Translations under genes and position numbers: made by a program
NCBI RefSeq assembly: GCF_003721595.1
Contig: NZ_RJJR01000007.1
Span: 124,001 to 188,000, forward strand
Direction: 5' to 3'
From: Hanamia caeni
Lineage (GTDB): Bacteria; Bacteroidota; Bacteroidia; Chitinophagales; Chitinophagaceae
DNA length: 64,000 bases
Notes under the pieces: model-generated
Seen by the model: only the letters and a program-made list of their open reading frames with translations
What the model was told of the DNA's origin: nothing
Databases searched by the model: none
Shown: positions 37,208 to 46,596 of the stretch, one piece after another
Numbering within the stretch: position 1 is the stretch's first letter
Layout of the letters: each line of letters opens with the position of its first letter

Positions 37208-37930
37208 CTAAAAATTCAAAACATCTTTCATTGAAAAAATACCTTTCCGCCCGCCGATATACTCGGCAGCCAGTACAGCGCCTTCGGCAAACCCTTTGCG
37301 GTTGTGGGCTGTATGAATAATTTCAATATCATCAATATTTGAACTATATTTTATGGAATGTGTTCCCGGCACTTCATCAATCCGTTTGCTGATGATAGAA
37401 AGCTCATTATCATTATCATTTTCGCTTTTCTCGTTTATCCATTTATTTTTTGTGTCAGAAACAGAAAGAATTTGTTCTGCCAGCGTAATCGCAGTGCCGC
37501 TTGGTGCATCTTTTTTATGAGTATGATGAATTTCTTCAATTGCTACATTATAGGCGTGGTGCGGCTTTAGCAATGAAGCCAGCTTTTTGTTGAGCTCAAA
37601 AAAGATGTTGACACCCACACTAAAATTACTTGCATATAAAAAACTGCCATTTAATTCCTTGCATGTATTTTCAACAGTTGCAAGATTTTTTAACCATCCC
37701 GTAGTACCGCAAACGACTGCCACATTTTCCTTTAAACAAAACAAAATATTTTCCATTGCGCTATCCGGGTTTGAAAATTCAATAGCTACGTCTGCCTTGC
37801 GGATATTTTCTCTCGTTAAATCATGCAGGTTTAAATCATTTATGGTAAGCACTATTTCGTGGCCGCGGTTTATAGCGATTTCTTCTATAGCGTGTCCCAT
37901 TTTTCCATATCCAAGTATTGCTATTTTCAT
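37208..37930 (-). CDS. dapB: 4-hydroxy-tetrahydrodipicolinate reductase
   Basis: DapB makes tetrahydrodipicolinate in lysine and diaminopimelate synthesis; cytoplasmic, 240 residues. The nucleotide-binding motif is GYGKMG (residues 7-12). The catalytic and substrate region is EEIHHTHKKDAPSGTA, with His135/His136, Lys139 and the following GT loop. The Rossmann half is shorter than in the E. coli enzyme (273), as is usual in Bacteroidota. Last gene of the operon parA-parB-DUF5683-dapB, 25 bp after DUF5683. Confidence 0.95.
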   Translation of the reverse strand: MKIAILGYGKMGHAIEEIAINRGHEIVLTINDLNLHDLTRENIRKADVAIEFSNPDSAMENILFCLKENVAVVCGTTGWLKNLATVENTCKELNGSFLYASNFSVGVNIFFELNKKLASLLKPHHAYNVAIEEIHHTHKKDAPSGTAITLAEQILSVSDTKNKWINEKSENDNDNELSIISKRIDEVPGTHSIKYSSNIDDIEIIHTAHNRKGFAEGAVLAAEYIGGRKGIFSMKDVLNF

Positions 37931-37955
37931 AAATTTATTTTTTTTAAAAGTAAAA

Positions 37956-38675
37956 TTAGGGGAGTGGCGACAAAGGCCGTGAGCTTTTATCTTTGAAAAA
38001 GAATACCAGCGAAAGCCCCTTCACGTCGCCCGAAAGGCTTGGCGTTAATTTCATTCCGATATCCGGCGATACATCAAAAGCTTTCAAATGTGCATCTACA
38101 GTGGCGTCTACTACATTCAATCCCCACAATGCGAGGAAAGCCAGCACAGAATAATCAATATTTTGCCGGAACGCATTCCGGTTTACGCGCAAAAATTGCG
38201 TTGAAAATGACCTGAATTCCTCCGGAACCAACAAACTATCTGCATGGGTATTTCTTGCGCGGTAGATTACTGATTGCCTCAGTTCGCGGTAAGTTTTCAG
38301 GTTGAAAAAAAACACGCCGGCGCTGATGCCCAATGCGCCGTAAATAATCGGGATTTTCCAATATTTTTTATTATACCATTGGCCCCATCCCGGAATAATA
38401 GCCGAACGCAGCATCGCTACTTTTGGATTGAATTTTACGCGGGTGGTAGTATCTAATGCAAGTATATTTTTTCCTGAAACGCCTGTGTCACGACTGGTTA
38501 CCACCAGCGTATCGCTTTTTTTTAATTGTTCTTTTAAATGAAAAGTATCAGATAACGGGGTTAAAGTATCAGGGCTGTTGGTGTGCAAAGTATCCCCGTT
38601 CTGTTGCGCAAAAAGCATTTTCCCCGGCAACAAAAAAATTAGAAATAAAATGAAAAAAATGCCTGGACGTGCCAT
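37956..38675 (-). CDS. DUF5683 domain-containing membrane protein
   Basis: A 239-residue protein with a signal peptide or N-terminal membrane anchor (IFFILFLIFLLPGKMLFAQQ). The conserved core is AMLRSAIIPGWGQWYNKKYW, then a hydrophobic segment (IIYGALGISAGVFFFNL) and YRELRQSVIYRARN. This is the DUF5683 pattern, found between parB and dapB in many Bacteroidota. It has unknown function, but the fixed place suggests a link with chromosome segregation or envelope growth. It starts 2 bp after the parB stop. Confidence 0.87.
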   Translation of the reverse strand: MARPGIFFILFLIFLLPGKMLFAQQNGDTLHTNSPDTLTPLSDTFHLKEQLKKSDTLVVTSRDTGVSGKNILALDTTTRVKFNPKVAMLRSAIIPGWGQWYNKKYWKIPIIYGALGISAGVFFFNLKTYRELRQSVIYRARNTHADSLLVPEEFRSFSTQFLRVNRNAFRQNIDYSVLAFLALWGLNVVDATVDAHLKAFDVSPDIGMKLTPSLSGDVKGLSLVFFFKDKSSRPLSPLP

Positions 38676-38677
38676 AA

Positions 38678-39598
38678 TTAATCTACCGAAACCTGCATCT
38701 TATCTAAAAGTGAGCTCAATTCTTCAATAGAAAAATAATCAAAGGTGATGCTGCCGGTTCCTTTTTTACTGTGAGTCATTTTTACTTTGGTGCTAAAGTG
38801 GGATGCTAAATTATCTTCAATTTTTTTCAGAGATGGTGGAAGGCTGCTTTTTACCGAATTATTAACAGGTATTTTCGGCGTATAGATGCGCCTTACCAAT
38901 TCTTCAGTTTGCCGTACGGAAAGTTCCTTGCTTCTTATTTCATTAAAAATATACAGTTGCTTTTCTACCGCGTCTACGTTGATGAGCGCCCTCGCGTGCC
39001 CCATGCTGATGGCGCCGCTGCGCACTGCGGCCTGGATATCAGGCGGCAATTTCAAAAGCCGGATATAATTTGTAACGGTGCTTCTCTCTTTGCCCATGCG
39101 CTCTGCAAGCTGATCCTGTGTATAATCCAATTCTTCCATCAGTTGGCGGTAGCTCAGCGCAATTTCAATTGCATTTAAATCTTCGCGTTGAAGATTTTCA
39201 AGCAAAGCTAATTCGAGGATTTTTGAATCCTTAACATCGCGAATGTAAACGGGAATGTCGGCCAGGCCGGCAATTTTTGCTGCACGAAATCTTCTTTCTC
39301 CTGCTATAATCCTGTATTTGCCTGCGGCGGTTTGCGTAACTGTGATGGGCTGTATAATATCGTGCATCTTTACAGAAGCAGCAAGTTCGCTCAGCGCATT
39401 ATCGTCAAAATCATGCCGCGGCTGTTCCGGATTTGCCTCTATCTGGATGAGCGGAATTCTTTTTTGCGCCACATGTGTTTTGTCTGAAGACTCTTTTATG
39501 AGGCTTTTCTCTGTAACTGACAGGTCGGTGTCGATATTTTGCAAAAGTGAACGGATGCCTTTTCCTAATGCCTCTTTTCTGTTGGGTGTACTTTTCAT
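38678..39598 (-). CDS. parB: Chromosome-partitioning protein ParB
   Basis: A 306-residue ParB. ParB binds parS sites near the origin and, as a CTP-dependent clamp, spreads on DNA and recruits ParA/SMC. The N-terminal ParB/sulfiredoxin-like domain is visible: IQIEANPEQPRHDFDDNALS, then the CTP-site motif IIAGERRFRAAKIAGL. The HTH region follows (LDYTQDQLAERMGKERSTVT, about 150-185) and then the dimerisation tail. It is 26 bp after parA and 2 bp before DUF5683. No parS-like GTTTCACGTGAAAC sequence is found in the window. Confidence 0.96.
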   Translation of the reverse strand: MKSTPNRKEALGKGIRSLLQNIDTDLSVTEKSLIKESSDKTHVAQKRIPLIQIEANPEQPRHDFDDNALSELAASVKMHDIIQPITVTQTAAGKYRIIAGERRFRAAKIAGLADIPVYIRDVKDSKILELALLENLQREDLNAIEIALSYRQLMEELDYTQDQLAERMGKERSTVTNYIRLLKLPPDIQAAVRSGAISMGHARALINVDAVEKQLYIFNEIRSKELSVRQTEELVRRIYTPKIPVNNSVKSSLPPSLKKIEDNLASHFSTKVKMTHSKKGTGSITFDYFSIEELSSLLDKMQVSVD

Positions 39599-39624
39599 GA
39601 ACTTAAATCAATAATTTTTACAAT

Positions 39625-40431
39625 TTATGGATGCTCCAATATTTTATCAGATTGACTAATTTTTGTCATGTTATTTTTTTGCAATACCTCCTTTGCAAGA
39701 TTCAGATAATTGATGGCACCTTTGCTGTCTGCATCATATAAAATCGCCGGCTTACCAAAACTTGGAGCCTCGCTCAGCCTTGTATTGCGGTGAATGACAC
39801 TGTTGAAAACAAGCTGTTCAAAATGATGTCTTACTTCATTTACCACCTGGTTGCACAAACGCAATCTTCCATCATACATAGTCATCAACAAGCCTTCAAT
39901 CTGTAAATCAGTATTGAGCCTGCTTTGCACAATTTTAATCGTATTTAATAATTTGCCCAACCCTTCCAGCGCAAAAAATTCTGCCTGAACGGGAACCACT
40001 ACGCTATCTGAAGCTACCAGCGCATTCACCGTGATCAAACCTAAAGATGGCGAACAGTCAATGATAATGAATTCATACTGATCACGTATTGGTTTTAAAA
40101 CATTTTTCAACACAGTTTCCCTGTCAGGGTAGTTTATCATTTCAATTTCTGCGCCTACCAAATCAATGTGAGAGGGCATTAAATCCATGTGCGGAATTTC
40201 TGTTTTCAAAATAACATCTGCTGCCGGTGTTTCGTTCACCATGCAATCATACAACCCGGTGGTAATGTTATGCAGATCGAAACCCACGCCCGTAGTGCTG
40301 TTAGCCTGCGGGTCTGCATCCACGAGCAGCGTTTTATATTCAAGCACAGCAAGGCTTGCCGCAAGGTTAATTGCTGTAGTTGTTTTGCCAACGCCGCCTT
40401 TTTGATTTGCAATTCCTATTATTTTTCCCAT
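39625..40431 (-). CDS. parA: Chromosome-partitioning ATPase ParA
   Basis: A 268-residue deviant Walker A ATPase (ParA/Soj) that moves ParB-parS complexes. The motif [17 protein letters not shown] is at residues about 10-26, followed by [14 protein letters not shown] and, in the middle, [16 protein letters not shown]. The first lysine of KGGVGK marks the MinD/ParA class. First gene of the minus-strand operon. The 300-bp upstream region has a GC-rich imperfect palindrome (40487-40504) but no obvious promoter box. Confidence 0.96.
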   Translation of the reverse strand: MGKIIGIANQKGGVGKTTTAINLAASLAVLEYKTLLVDADPQANSTTGVGFDLHNITTGLYDCMVNETPAADVILKTEIPHMDLMPSHIDLVGAEIEMINYPDRETVLKNVLKPIRDQYEFIIIDCSPSLGLITVNALVASDSVVVPVQAEFFALEGLGKLLNTIKIVQSRLNTDLQIEGLLMTMYDGRLRLCNQVVNEVRHHFEQLVFNSVIHRNTRLSEAPSFGKPAILYDADSKGAINYLNLAKEVLQKNNMTKISQSDKILEHP

Positions 40432-40732
40432 AATTCCTTTCGGTTAATCTCTGAATTTGTGCCGGACAAAAAAGTGACTTATTTCTCTGCCTACCGGCAG
40501 GCAGGTTCGTTTACTATAGGTGAATATAAATTTTGGCATTGCCCTGATAATTTTTCCTATTTGACAAAGAATTCCTTTTATATCCAGGTTAATAAGCCAT
40601 TATGGCAAATTTAATTATTAGGCATAATATTCCGGCAATTTATAGGAGCTAAATGGCTTTATTAATCCCCTAACTTCTAACATTTTGTTATTTATGAAGA
40701 AGGATAAATTGAAAAGCCTGTAATTTTATAAT
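40432..40732. other. Gene-free divergent region between parA and the flavin reductase
   Basis: About 300 bp. It contains the GC-rich inverted repeat at 40487-40504 and next to it TTCGTTTACTATAG, which matches a 13-mer near 15585. Otherwise AT-rich; I see no gene, tRNA or exact promoter. Confidence 0.45.
40487..40504. repeat. GC-rich imperfect palindrome (CTGCCT..CCGG..AGGCAG)
   Basis: CTGCCTACCGGCAGGCAG stands out in AT-rich surroundings, with arms CTGCCT and AGGCAG around CCGG. Similar CTGCCTGCCGGCAGGCAG-type elements occur as dispersed intergenic repeats in Bacteroidota genomes. It occurs once in this window. Confidence 0.5.
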
Positions 40733-41230
40733 ATGTATACGATAATAAGCGGCACGAATCGCGTGGGAAGTCATACAGAAAAAGTAGCGAGAGAATACCG
40801 TGAAATTTTGGAAACTAAAAATATCAAGGCTAATCTTTTTTCTTTAAAAGGGCTCGATGTGCTTCACCGCAATGAGGCAATCAAAAAAGTTGAAACAGAA
40901 ATTCTTATCCCCACCCAAAAGTTTATTTTTATCATTCCTGAATACAATGGCTCTTATCCCGGCGTATTAAAAGCCCTGATTGATAACAGCGATATCAACA
41001 CGGTGTGGAACTTTAAAAAAGCTTTGCTTACCGGCGTAGCCACAGGAAGAGCGGGCAATCTCAGGGGCATGGATCACCTGTCGGATACACTGCATTACAT
41101 GAAGATGAATGTGTATTATAACAAGCTTCCTATTTCAGTTGTAAACAAAGTAATGAACGAATACGGACATTTAAACGATGAAACTTTGCTAGCTGTCAAC
41201 CGGCAATTAGATGGTTTTATTGAATTTTAA
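40733..41230 (+). CDS. NADPH-dependent FMN reductase family protein
   Basis: A 165-residue flavodoxin-fold oxidoreductase. The N-terminus carries the FMN-phosphate loop (IISGTNRVGSHTEKVAREY, about residues 3-21) and a second motif FIFIIPEYNGSYPGVLKALI (about 65-84), typical of the family. It transfers electrons from NAD(P)H to flavin or quinone-like acceptors; the specific acceptor cannot be told. Divergent from parA; the metallophosphoesterase gene starts 21 bp after its stop and is probably co-transcribed. Confidence 0.85.
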   Translation: MYTIISGTNRVGSHTEKVAREYREILETKNIKANLFSLKGLDVLHRNEAIKKVETEILIPTQKFIFIIPEYNGSYPGVLKALIDNSDINTVWNFKKALLTGVATGRAGNLRGMDHLSDTLHYMKMNVYYNKLPISVVNKVMNEYGHLNDETLLAVNRQLDGFIEF

Positions 41231-41251
41231 GTTTAAAAATTATCTTCACTT

Positions 41252-42517
41252 ATGCGCACACCCATGGGAACGGCAATCACAATCTGCATAATGATTTTGC
41301 TTGATTTGTACGTTTTTGCAGCCATAAAATCAGTATGCAATGGCGTTTCCGATAGAACCAGAAACATCATTTATATTTTGTACTGGTTGATTGCTATTAC
41401 CGCTCTTTTTGGGTTGATACTTTTTATTTTTACCGACAGGACTTTTTTGTCAAAAAAAATAAGAACGTATTTTTTTGCATCAGTTCTTGCTTTCGTGTTT
41501 GCCCAAATAGTTGCCGCTGTATTTTTTTTGGTTGACGATATAAGACGCGTATTGCAATGGACTGTTGGCAAAGTTTTCTTCCGCAACACGGAAATTTCTA
41601 CAATGAGCGGAGATGGAATTAGCCGGTCTGTATTTCTTAGCTGGTTAGGCCTGGCAGCCGGAACTTCTCTTTTTGGCTCTTTGATTTATGGCTATTCCAA
41701 TAAATACAAATACAGGGTAAAAAGAATAAAAATTCCTTTTGATAACCTGCCTGAAGGATTTCACGGGTTTCGCATTGTTCATTTCAGCGATGTTCATTCC
41801 GGAAGCTTCATGAATAAAAAAGCAGTCATGCATGGAGTGGAAAAAATTGTGGCGGAAAATGGCGACATTGTTATTTTCAGCGGCGACATGGTAAATGATC
41901 GCGCGACTGAAATGCAAGACTACATGGATGTGTTTGATAAAGTGAAAGCACCGATGGGCGTATACTCTACCTTTGGAAATCACGACTATGGGGATTATGC
42001 CAGGTGGCCTTATGAAGGCGTTACTAAAGAACAAAATTTAATAAACCTGGCAAAGGTGCACCAGCAACTGGGATGGAGACTGATGATGGATGAACATTTG
42101 GAATTGGAAAGAAACGGTGATAAGATTGCGCTTATCGGCATTCAGAATTGGGGCGCAAAAGCCCGGTTCCCAAAATATGGAAACATGAAAAAAGCATACG
42201 CGGGAGCTGAAAAATACCCTTTTAAAATTCTAATAAGCCATGATCCGAGCCACTGGGATGCGCAGGTGCGGCCGGAATACCCCGACGTAGATTTAATGTT
42301 AAGCGGCCATACGCATGGGATGCAATTTGGGGTAGATATACCGGGATTTAAATGGAGCCCTGTGCAGTATATGTATAAACAATGGGACGGATTGTATGAG
42401 CAGGGAAAACAAAAATTATATGTAAATCCGGGCTTCGGTTTTATTGGATATCCGGGGCGTGTGGGCATTTTGGCCGAGATAACTGTGATTGAATTAGTGA
42501 AAAGTAATGAGGTATAA
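41252..42517 (+). CDS. Membrane-anchored metallophosphoesterase (YkuE/YaeI-like)
   Basis: A 421-residue protein. The first 160 residues hold about four hydrophobic segments (TAITICIMILLDLYVFAA, YWLIAITALFGLILFIF and two more). The catalytic domain then shows all calcineurin-like motifs: HFSDVHSGSF (DxH), IFSGDMVNDR (GDxxxD), TFGNHDYGDY (GNHD), LISHDPSHWD and LSGHTHGMQFG (GHTH). The dimetal centre is expected outside or at the membrane face. Relatives hydrolyse lipid or nucleotide phosphates, such as UDP-2,3-diacylglucosamine-type substrates; the true substrate is unknown. Confidence 0.9.
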   Translation: MRTPMGTAITICIMILLDLYVFAAIKSVCNGVSDRTRNIIYILYWLIAITALFGLILFIFTDRTFLSKKIRTYFFASVLAFVFAQIVAAVFFLVDDIRRVLQWTVGKVFFRNTEISTMSGDGISRSVFLSWLGLAAGTSLFGSLIYGYSNKYKYRVKRIKIPFDNLPEGFHGFRIVHFSDVHSGSFMNKKAVMHGVEKIVAENGDIVIFSGDMVNDRATEMQDYMDVFDKVKAPMGVYSTFGNHDYGDYARWPYEGVTKEQNLINLAKVHQQLGWRLMMDEHLELERNGDKIALIGIQNWGAKARFPKYGNMKKAYAGAEKYPFKILISHDPSHWDAQVRPEYPDVDLMLSGHTHGMQFGVDIPGFKWSPVQYMYKQWDGLYEQGKQKLYVNPGFGFIGYPGRVGILAEITVIELVKSNEV

Positions 42518-42815
42518 ATTGAAACAGATCAAACCAAGAAAGTTTACTAAGAAGCTTTTTGTTTTTAGTTGTCTTGAAATATGTTGGCACAATCGTACGG
42601 CAAAAGTTATTTAGATAAAACATAAGCAAATAAAAAAGCTTGAGTTAGTAACTGAAAAAATTACTTCTCTGTGTTCTACTAAAAACGAACTCAATGGTTG
42701 ATGAAGGTGTAAAAAATATGGAAGAACTAAACCTTTGTAGACAACTAAATTGTATTTTTATACCTGCCTTTTTTACGAAAACTTCGTCCACTTTATTTTT
42801 TCTAAAACCATTATC
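42518..42815. other. Gene-free region before the M13 peptidase
   Basis: About 300 bp, AT-rich. AACCTTTGTAG at about 42731-42741 is only a weak promoter-like trace (TAAACCTTTG has a 4-base spacer). I see no gene or structured RNA. Confidence 0.3.
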
Positions 42816-44879
42816 ATGAATATAAAATTTAGAAAAGCCGCTCATTTATTGTTGGCGGCCTGTTGTTTCACCATTCTTTTTTCTTCCTGCAACCAGGCTA
42901 ATAAAGATACTGCCGGAAATAACTACCTCGGCAAAAGCGGGATGGATACTTCCATTCGTCCGCAGGATGATTTCTTTCATTATGTAAACGGGGGATGGAT
43001 AAAAAAAACAGAAATTCCTGCATCGGAAGCGGACTGGGGAGCGTTTAATATTCTTCAGCAAAATACAATGCTGGAATTAAAGTCGCTGCTGGATTCATGT
43101 GCCCGATTAAATGCACCAAAAGGCAGTAATGCCCAAAAGGTAGGAGCCTTTTACGCCAGCGCCATGGACTCTGCTGCTATTGAACAAAAGGGTCTTACGC
43201 CTTTGCAGTCTGACCTTGAACGTATCGCAGCCATTAAAACTGCTAAAGATCTTTTACATGAAGTATCAGTAGAATATAAGATGACAGGGATAGGTGCAGT
43301 TCAATCTTATTTATTCTTGTTTTATGCGTTGCCCGATCAAAAAAACAGCGATAAAATGCTTGCTCATTTTGACCAGAATGGACTAGGGCTGCCAAGCAAA
43401 GATTATTACGAGAAGCAGGATTCTTCTACCATCAATATCCGGAAGGCATATCTAAATTATGTATCCGGCATTTTGCAATTAACCGGTGACGATACAAATA
43501 CCGCTGATAAAGATGCAGCCTCTGTAATGGCAATAGAAAGCGCTCTGGCAAAAGCTTCTAAGAATCCTGTTGAACTGAGAGACCCTGAAGCTAACTATCA
43601 TAAATTAACTTTGGAGGAATTGAATAAGGAAACTCCAAACATCAACTGGAACGAACTAATGGATTTTATGGGAGTAAAGCAGGATACTGTTTTAGTAGGC
43701 CAGCCTGGCTTCTATAAAGAATTAAGCAATTTATTACAAAAGGTTCCTATAGCTGATTGGAAAAGCTATTTGCGTTTTCATCTTATTGATAATTATGCAG
43801 ATTATTTAAGTTCTCCATTCGTAAACGCCAGGTTCGTTTTCAACAAATTACTTACGGGTCAAAAAGAATTACAGCCACGATGGAAAAGAATGGTTGCATT
43901 TACCGATAACCAGTTGGGCGATGCTTTGGGAGAGCTATATGTGGCAAAATATTTTCCACCCGAAGCCAAAAAAAGAATCCTGGATTTGGTAAATAATATC
44001 CAGCAAACCTTCGGTGAAAGAATTCAAAACCTTTCATGGATGAGCGATACCAGCAAACAAAAAGCCATTGTGAAATTAGATGCCATTGTAAAGAAAGTCG
44101 GCTATCCCGACAAGTGGAAAGATTATTCATCAGTTGAAATATCTAAAAATGACCTGATACAAAATTATAAGAACACAGGTCATTTTGCATATCAATACAT
44201 GATCAATAAAATTGGTAAACCGGTTGACCGCGCAGAATGGTTTATGACGCCACCCACCATTAACGCTTATTATAGCCTCGCAGCCAATGACATCAACTTT
44301 CCGGCAGGAATTCTGCAGCCTCCTTTCTTCTATAGGGATGGTGACGATGCTATAAATTATGGTGCAATCGGTATAGTGATAGGTCATGAAATGACGCATG
44401 GCTTTGATGACCAGGGCAGGCAATTTGATGCGGATGGAAATTTAAAAAACTGGTGGTTGCCTGTGGATTCAGCTAATTTTAGAAAGCGTGCCAACCGTGT
44501 GGTAAATCAATACAATCATTCATTGGTGGTGGATACATTGCACATCAATGGCGAATTAACTCAAGGCGAAAACATTGCCGATATCGGTGGTGTTATGATT
44601 GCCTATGATGCTTTTAAAAAAACAGACGGAGGCAAGTCTGATAAAATGATCGATGGATTAACGCCCGACCAGAGATTTTTCGTGTCGTACGCAGAAATCT
44701 GGCGTAGTAAAATGCGGCCGGAAATTCAAAGAACACAAGTGTTGACAAATCCACATTCCACGCCGCAATACCGGGTTAACAATCCTCTGTCTGATATTCC
44801 AGCATTTTATAAGGCATTTAATGTGAAACAGGGTGATAAGATGTACCTGCCGGATAGTTTGAGGGCCCAGGTTTGGTAG
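42816..44879 (+). CDS. M13-family metalloendopeptidase, lipoprotein (PepO/neprilysin-like)
   Basis: 687 residues from the ATG at 42816, chosen because it starts a lipoprotein signal (MNIKFRKAAHLLLAACCFTI, lipobox FSSC); the frame opens earlier at a TTG. The catalytic site is complete: HEMTH (His524, Glu525, His528), the third zinc ligand Glu585 in GENIADIGG, and the NAYY substrate loop upstream. The family cleaves peptides outside the cytoplasm on the N-terminal side of hydrophobic residues. The N-terminal M13_N domain starts at SIRPQDDFFHYVNGGW. The protein is expected at the periplasmic face of a membrane. A single gene, with no relation to its neighbours. Confidence 0.94.
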   Translation: MNIKFRKAAHLLLAACCFTILFSSCNQANKDTAGNNYLGKSGMDTSIRPQDDFFHYVNGGWIKKTEIPASEADWGAFNILQQNTMLELKSLLDSCARLNAPKGSNAQKVGAFYASAMDSAAIEQKGLTPLQSDLERIAAIKTAKDLLHEVSVEYKMTGIGAVQSYLFLFYALPDQKNSDKMLAHFDQNGLGLPSKDYYEKQDSSTINIRKAYLNYVSGILQLTGDDTNTADKDAASVMAIESALAKASKNPVELRDPEANYHKLTLEELNKETPNINWNELMDFMGVKQDTVLVGQPGFYKELSNLLQKVPIADWKSYLRFHLIDNYADYLSSPFVNARFVFNKLLTGQKELQPRWKRMVAFTDNQLGDALGELYVAKYFPPEAKKRILDLVNNIQQTFGERIQNLSWMSDTSKQKAIVKLDAIVKKVGYPDKWKDYSSVEISKNDLIQNYKNTGHFAYQYMINKIGKPVDRAEWFMTPPTINAYYSLAANDINFPAGILQPPFFYRDGDDAINYGAIGIVIGHEMTHGFDDQGRQFDADGNLKNWWLPVDSANFRKRANRVVNQYNHSLVVDTLHINGELTQGENIADIGGVMIAYDAFKKTDGGKSDKMIDGLTPDQRFFVSYAEIWRSKMRPEIQRTQVLTNPHSTPQYRVNNPLSDIPAFYKAFNVKQGDKMYLPDSLRAQVW

Positions 44880-44908
44880 TCTAAATTTTTTCAGATTAAT
44901 AAAATTGA

Positions 44909-44924
44909 CAGTAAATAAAGAAAT
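44909..44924 (+). repeat. Copy of the recurrent A-rich intergenic motif
   Basis: CAGTAAATAAAGAAAT, 30 bp after the stop of the M13 peptidase gene; see the finding on this motif. The rest of the 277-bp gap to 45156 holds only a 10-bp palindrome, CAGGTACCTG (44965-44974). Confidence 0.45.
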
Positions 44925-45133
44925 AACAATGTTTTTTATTTCTATATAAAAATAATCCCGGAGGCAGGTACCTGTATTTTATATTGCCCTGCTGTTGCCA
45001 ACTCTCGACAAGCCAATTTTAATTCTGGATTTCAATAAAAGCTTGAGATATATACTTACCTCGCTTCTTTATTTTTTAGAATGGAACAGCTTTAGCTCTC
45101 AATAAGATTTATGGCAATTATTTTGAAAATAGT

Positions 45134-45141
45134 TATATTGC
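45134..45141 (+). promoter_or_regulatory. Candidate -7 box of the beta-propeller gene
   Basis: TATATTGC, 15 bp before the ATG at 45157, the same octamer as before the Crp/Fnr gene. Confidence 0.32.
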
Positions 45142-45156
45142 TTAAAATCATTTATT

Positions 45157-45969
45157 ATGAAATGTCTGTTAATTGCATTTTTCGGTGTGCTTTCTTTATC
45201 AGGAACTTGCCAGCATAAACTGGAAAAAATCTGGGAAACTGACTCAATAATCCCGGTTCCTGAATCGGTACTTTTTGATGGAAATATTTTATATGTTTCT
45301 TTAATCGATGGCGGAGGCTGGGATGCTGATGGCGTTGGCGGTGTAGGCAAATTATCTTTGAACGGAAAAGATTTTGACAGCAAGTGGATTACAGGTTTAA
45401 ATGCGCCGAAGGGGCTGGGTAAGTTTGGCAACAAATTATACGTAGCTGATATCAGCGAGGTAGTAGTAATAGATATAAAGAATGATAAAATAGAAAAGAA
45501 AATTCCGATAGAAGGCGCTTCGGGCTTAAATGATATTACCGTTAGCAGCAAAGGCATTGTGTATGTTTCCGATTCCAAAACTTCAACCATCTGGAAAATC
45601 CAGAATGATAAAGCTTCAGTTTATCTGGAAAATATCAAAGGCGCAAATGGCTTAAAAGCTATCGGCAACGATTTGCTTTTTGCACAGGGGAAAGATTTGA
45701 TGAAAGCTGATGCAAAAAAAAGTGTGAGCAAAATAGCAGAAGTTACCGAAGGAATTGATGGCATAGAGCCTGTTGGCAATGGCGATTATATTGTTACCTC
45801 CTGGGTGGGTTATATTTATTATGTGCAGGCAAATGGGCATTTTGAAACTTTGCTGGATACCCGTTCTCATAATAAAAATGCCGCCGATATTGGCTACGAT
45901 GCCGCAAAGAAAATTGTGTATGTGCCTACTTTTATGGGCAAAACGGTAGCTGCCTATAAGCTGAAATAA
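45157..45969 (+). CDS. Secreted SMP-30/NHL-like beta-propeller protein
   Basis: A 270-residue protein with a signal peptide (MKCLLIAFFGVLSLSGTC). The mature part is made of repeated propeller-like blades: PESVLFDGNILYVSLIDGGG, GLGKFGNKLYVADISEVVVI, ASGLNDITVSSKGIVYVSDS, TVAAYKLK at the end. The composition resembles SMP-30/gluconolactonase and NHL proteins. The acidic residues needed for lactonase metal binding cannot be confirmed from reading alone, so an enzyme activity is not claimed. It ends 20 bp before the convergent dcd gene. Confidence 0.68.
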   Translation: MKCLLIAFFGVLSLSGTCQHKLEKIWETDSIIPVPESVLFDGNILYVSLIDGGGWDADGVGGVGKLSLNGKDFDSKWITGLNAPKGLGKFGNKLYVADISEVVVIDIKNDKIEKKIPIEGASGLNDITVSSKGIVYVSDSKTSTIWKIQNDKASVYLENIKGANGLKAIGNDLLFAQGKDLMKADAKKSVSKIAEVTEGIDGIEPVGNGDYIVTSWVGYIYYVQANGHFETLLDTRSHNKNAADIGYDAAKKIVYVPTFMGKTVAAYKLK

Positions 45970-45989
45970 AAATCTTAAAATTCGCGCGG

Positions 45990-46526
45990 TTAAAATTTAT
46001 TTTTCCACATCATGCTTTCTACGGGTGTGTCGGGCTGGTTGCTGTATTTCGCATTCTTTTTGGAATCGTAAGAAACTTCTACTTCTCCTTCTACCGGAAA
46101 ATAGATGAGTTGGCCAATGGGCATACCGGCATAGATTCTTACCGGCACTTTGCAACTGATTTCTAATGTCCAGTGGCCGCAAAAGCCTACATCTCCTTTT
46201 CCCGCCGTAGCATGAATGTCAATGCCCAGCCGCCCTGTTGAAGATTTTCCTTCCAAAAACGGAACGTGCGCATGTGTTTCAGTATATTCAGCCGTTACGC
46301 CAAGATATAATTCGTTTGGCTGCAAAATGTATCCTTCTTCAGGAATTTCAAAATGCCTGATGGTGTTGTGCTTTTTAGCATCCAGTATTTTATCAATATA
46401 CACGGCTATATTTTTTCCTAAATGCACATCGTAACTGTTCGTTCCTAATTTGCTGCGATCGTATGGCCTGATAATAATTGTTTTCTTTTCAATTTCTTCC
46501 AAAATTCTCTTGTCAGATAAAATCAT
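45990..46526 (-). CDS. dcd: dCTP deaminase
   Basis: Dcd converts dCTP to dUTP, the start of the bacterial dTTP route; trimeric cytoplasmic enzyme, 178 residues. The hallmark motifs are RPYDRSKLGTNSYDVHLGKN, EGKSSTGRLGIDIHATAGKG and CGHWTLEISC, with the catalytic Glu in the last one. The length fits the family. Convergent to the propeller gene. A -7-like TATTTTGC lies on the minus strand 25 bp upstream (46558-46551). Confidence 0.95.
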   Translation of the reverse strand: MILSDKRILEEIEKKTIIIRPYDRSKLGTNSYDVHLGKNIAVYIDKILDAKKHNTIRHFEIPEEGYILQPNELYLGVTAEYTETHAHVPFLEGKSSTGRLGIDIHATAGKGDVGFCGHWTLEISCKVPVRIYAGMPIGQLIYFPVEGEVEVSYDSKKNAKYSNQPDTPVESMMWKNKF

Positions 46527-46596
46527 TTAATTGCCGTTATTTTTATAGTTGCAAAATAATTCATCAATTTGCAAAAAGACGGATAAATATTGATTC

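Noticed and set aside
40501..40520. GGTTCG resembling a tRNA T-loop
   Set aside because: No acceptor stem, anticodon stem or matching distance can be built around it.
38678..40732. Possible parS site or replication origin near parAB
   Set aside because: I found no GTTTCACGTGAAAC-like sequence, DnaA box cluster or dnaA gene in the window. The partial GTTTCAC at about 34148 lies inside fabI and is not palindromic.
42750..42815. Upstream TTG start for the M13 peptidase
   Set aside because: It adds 22 residues before a clear lipoprotein signal peptide; the ATG at 42816 fits far better.
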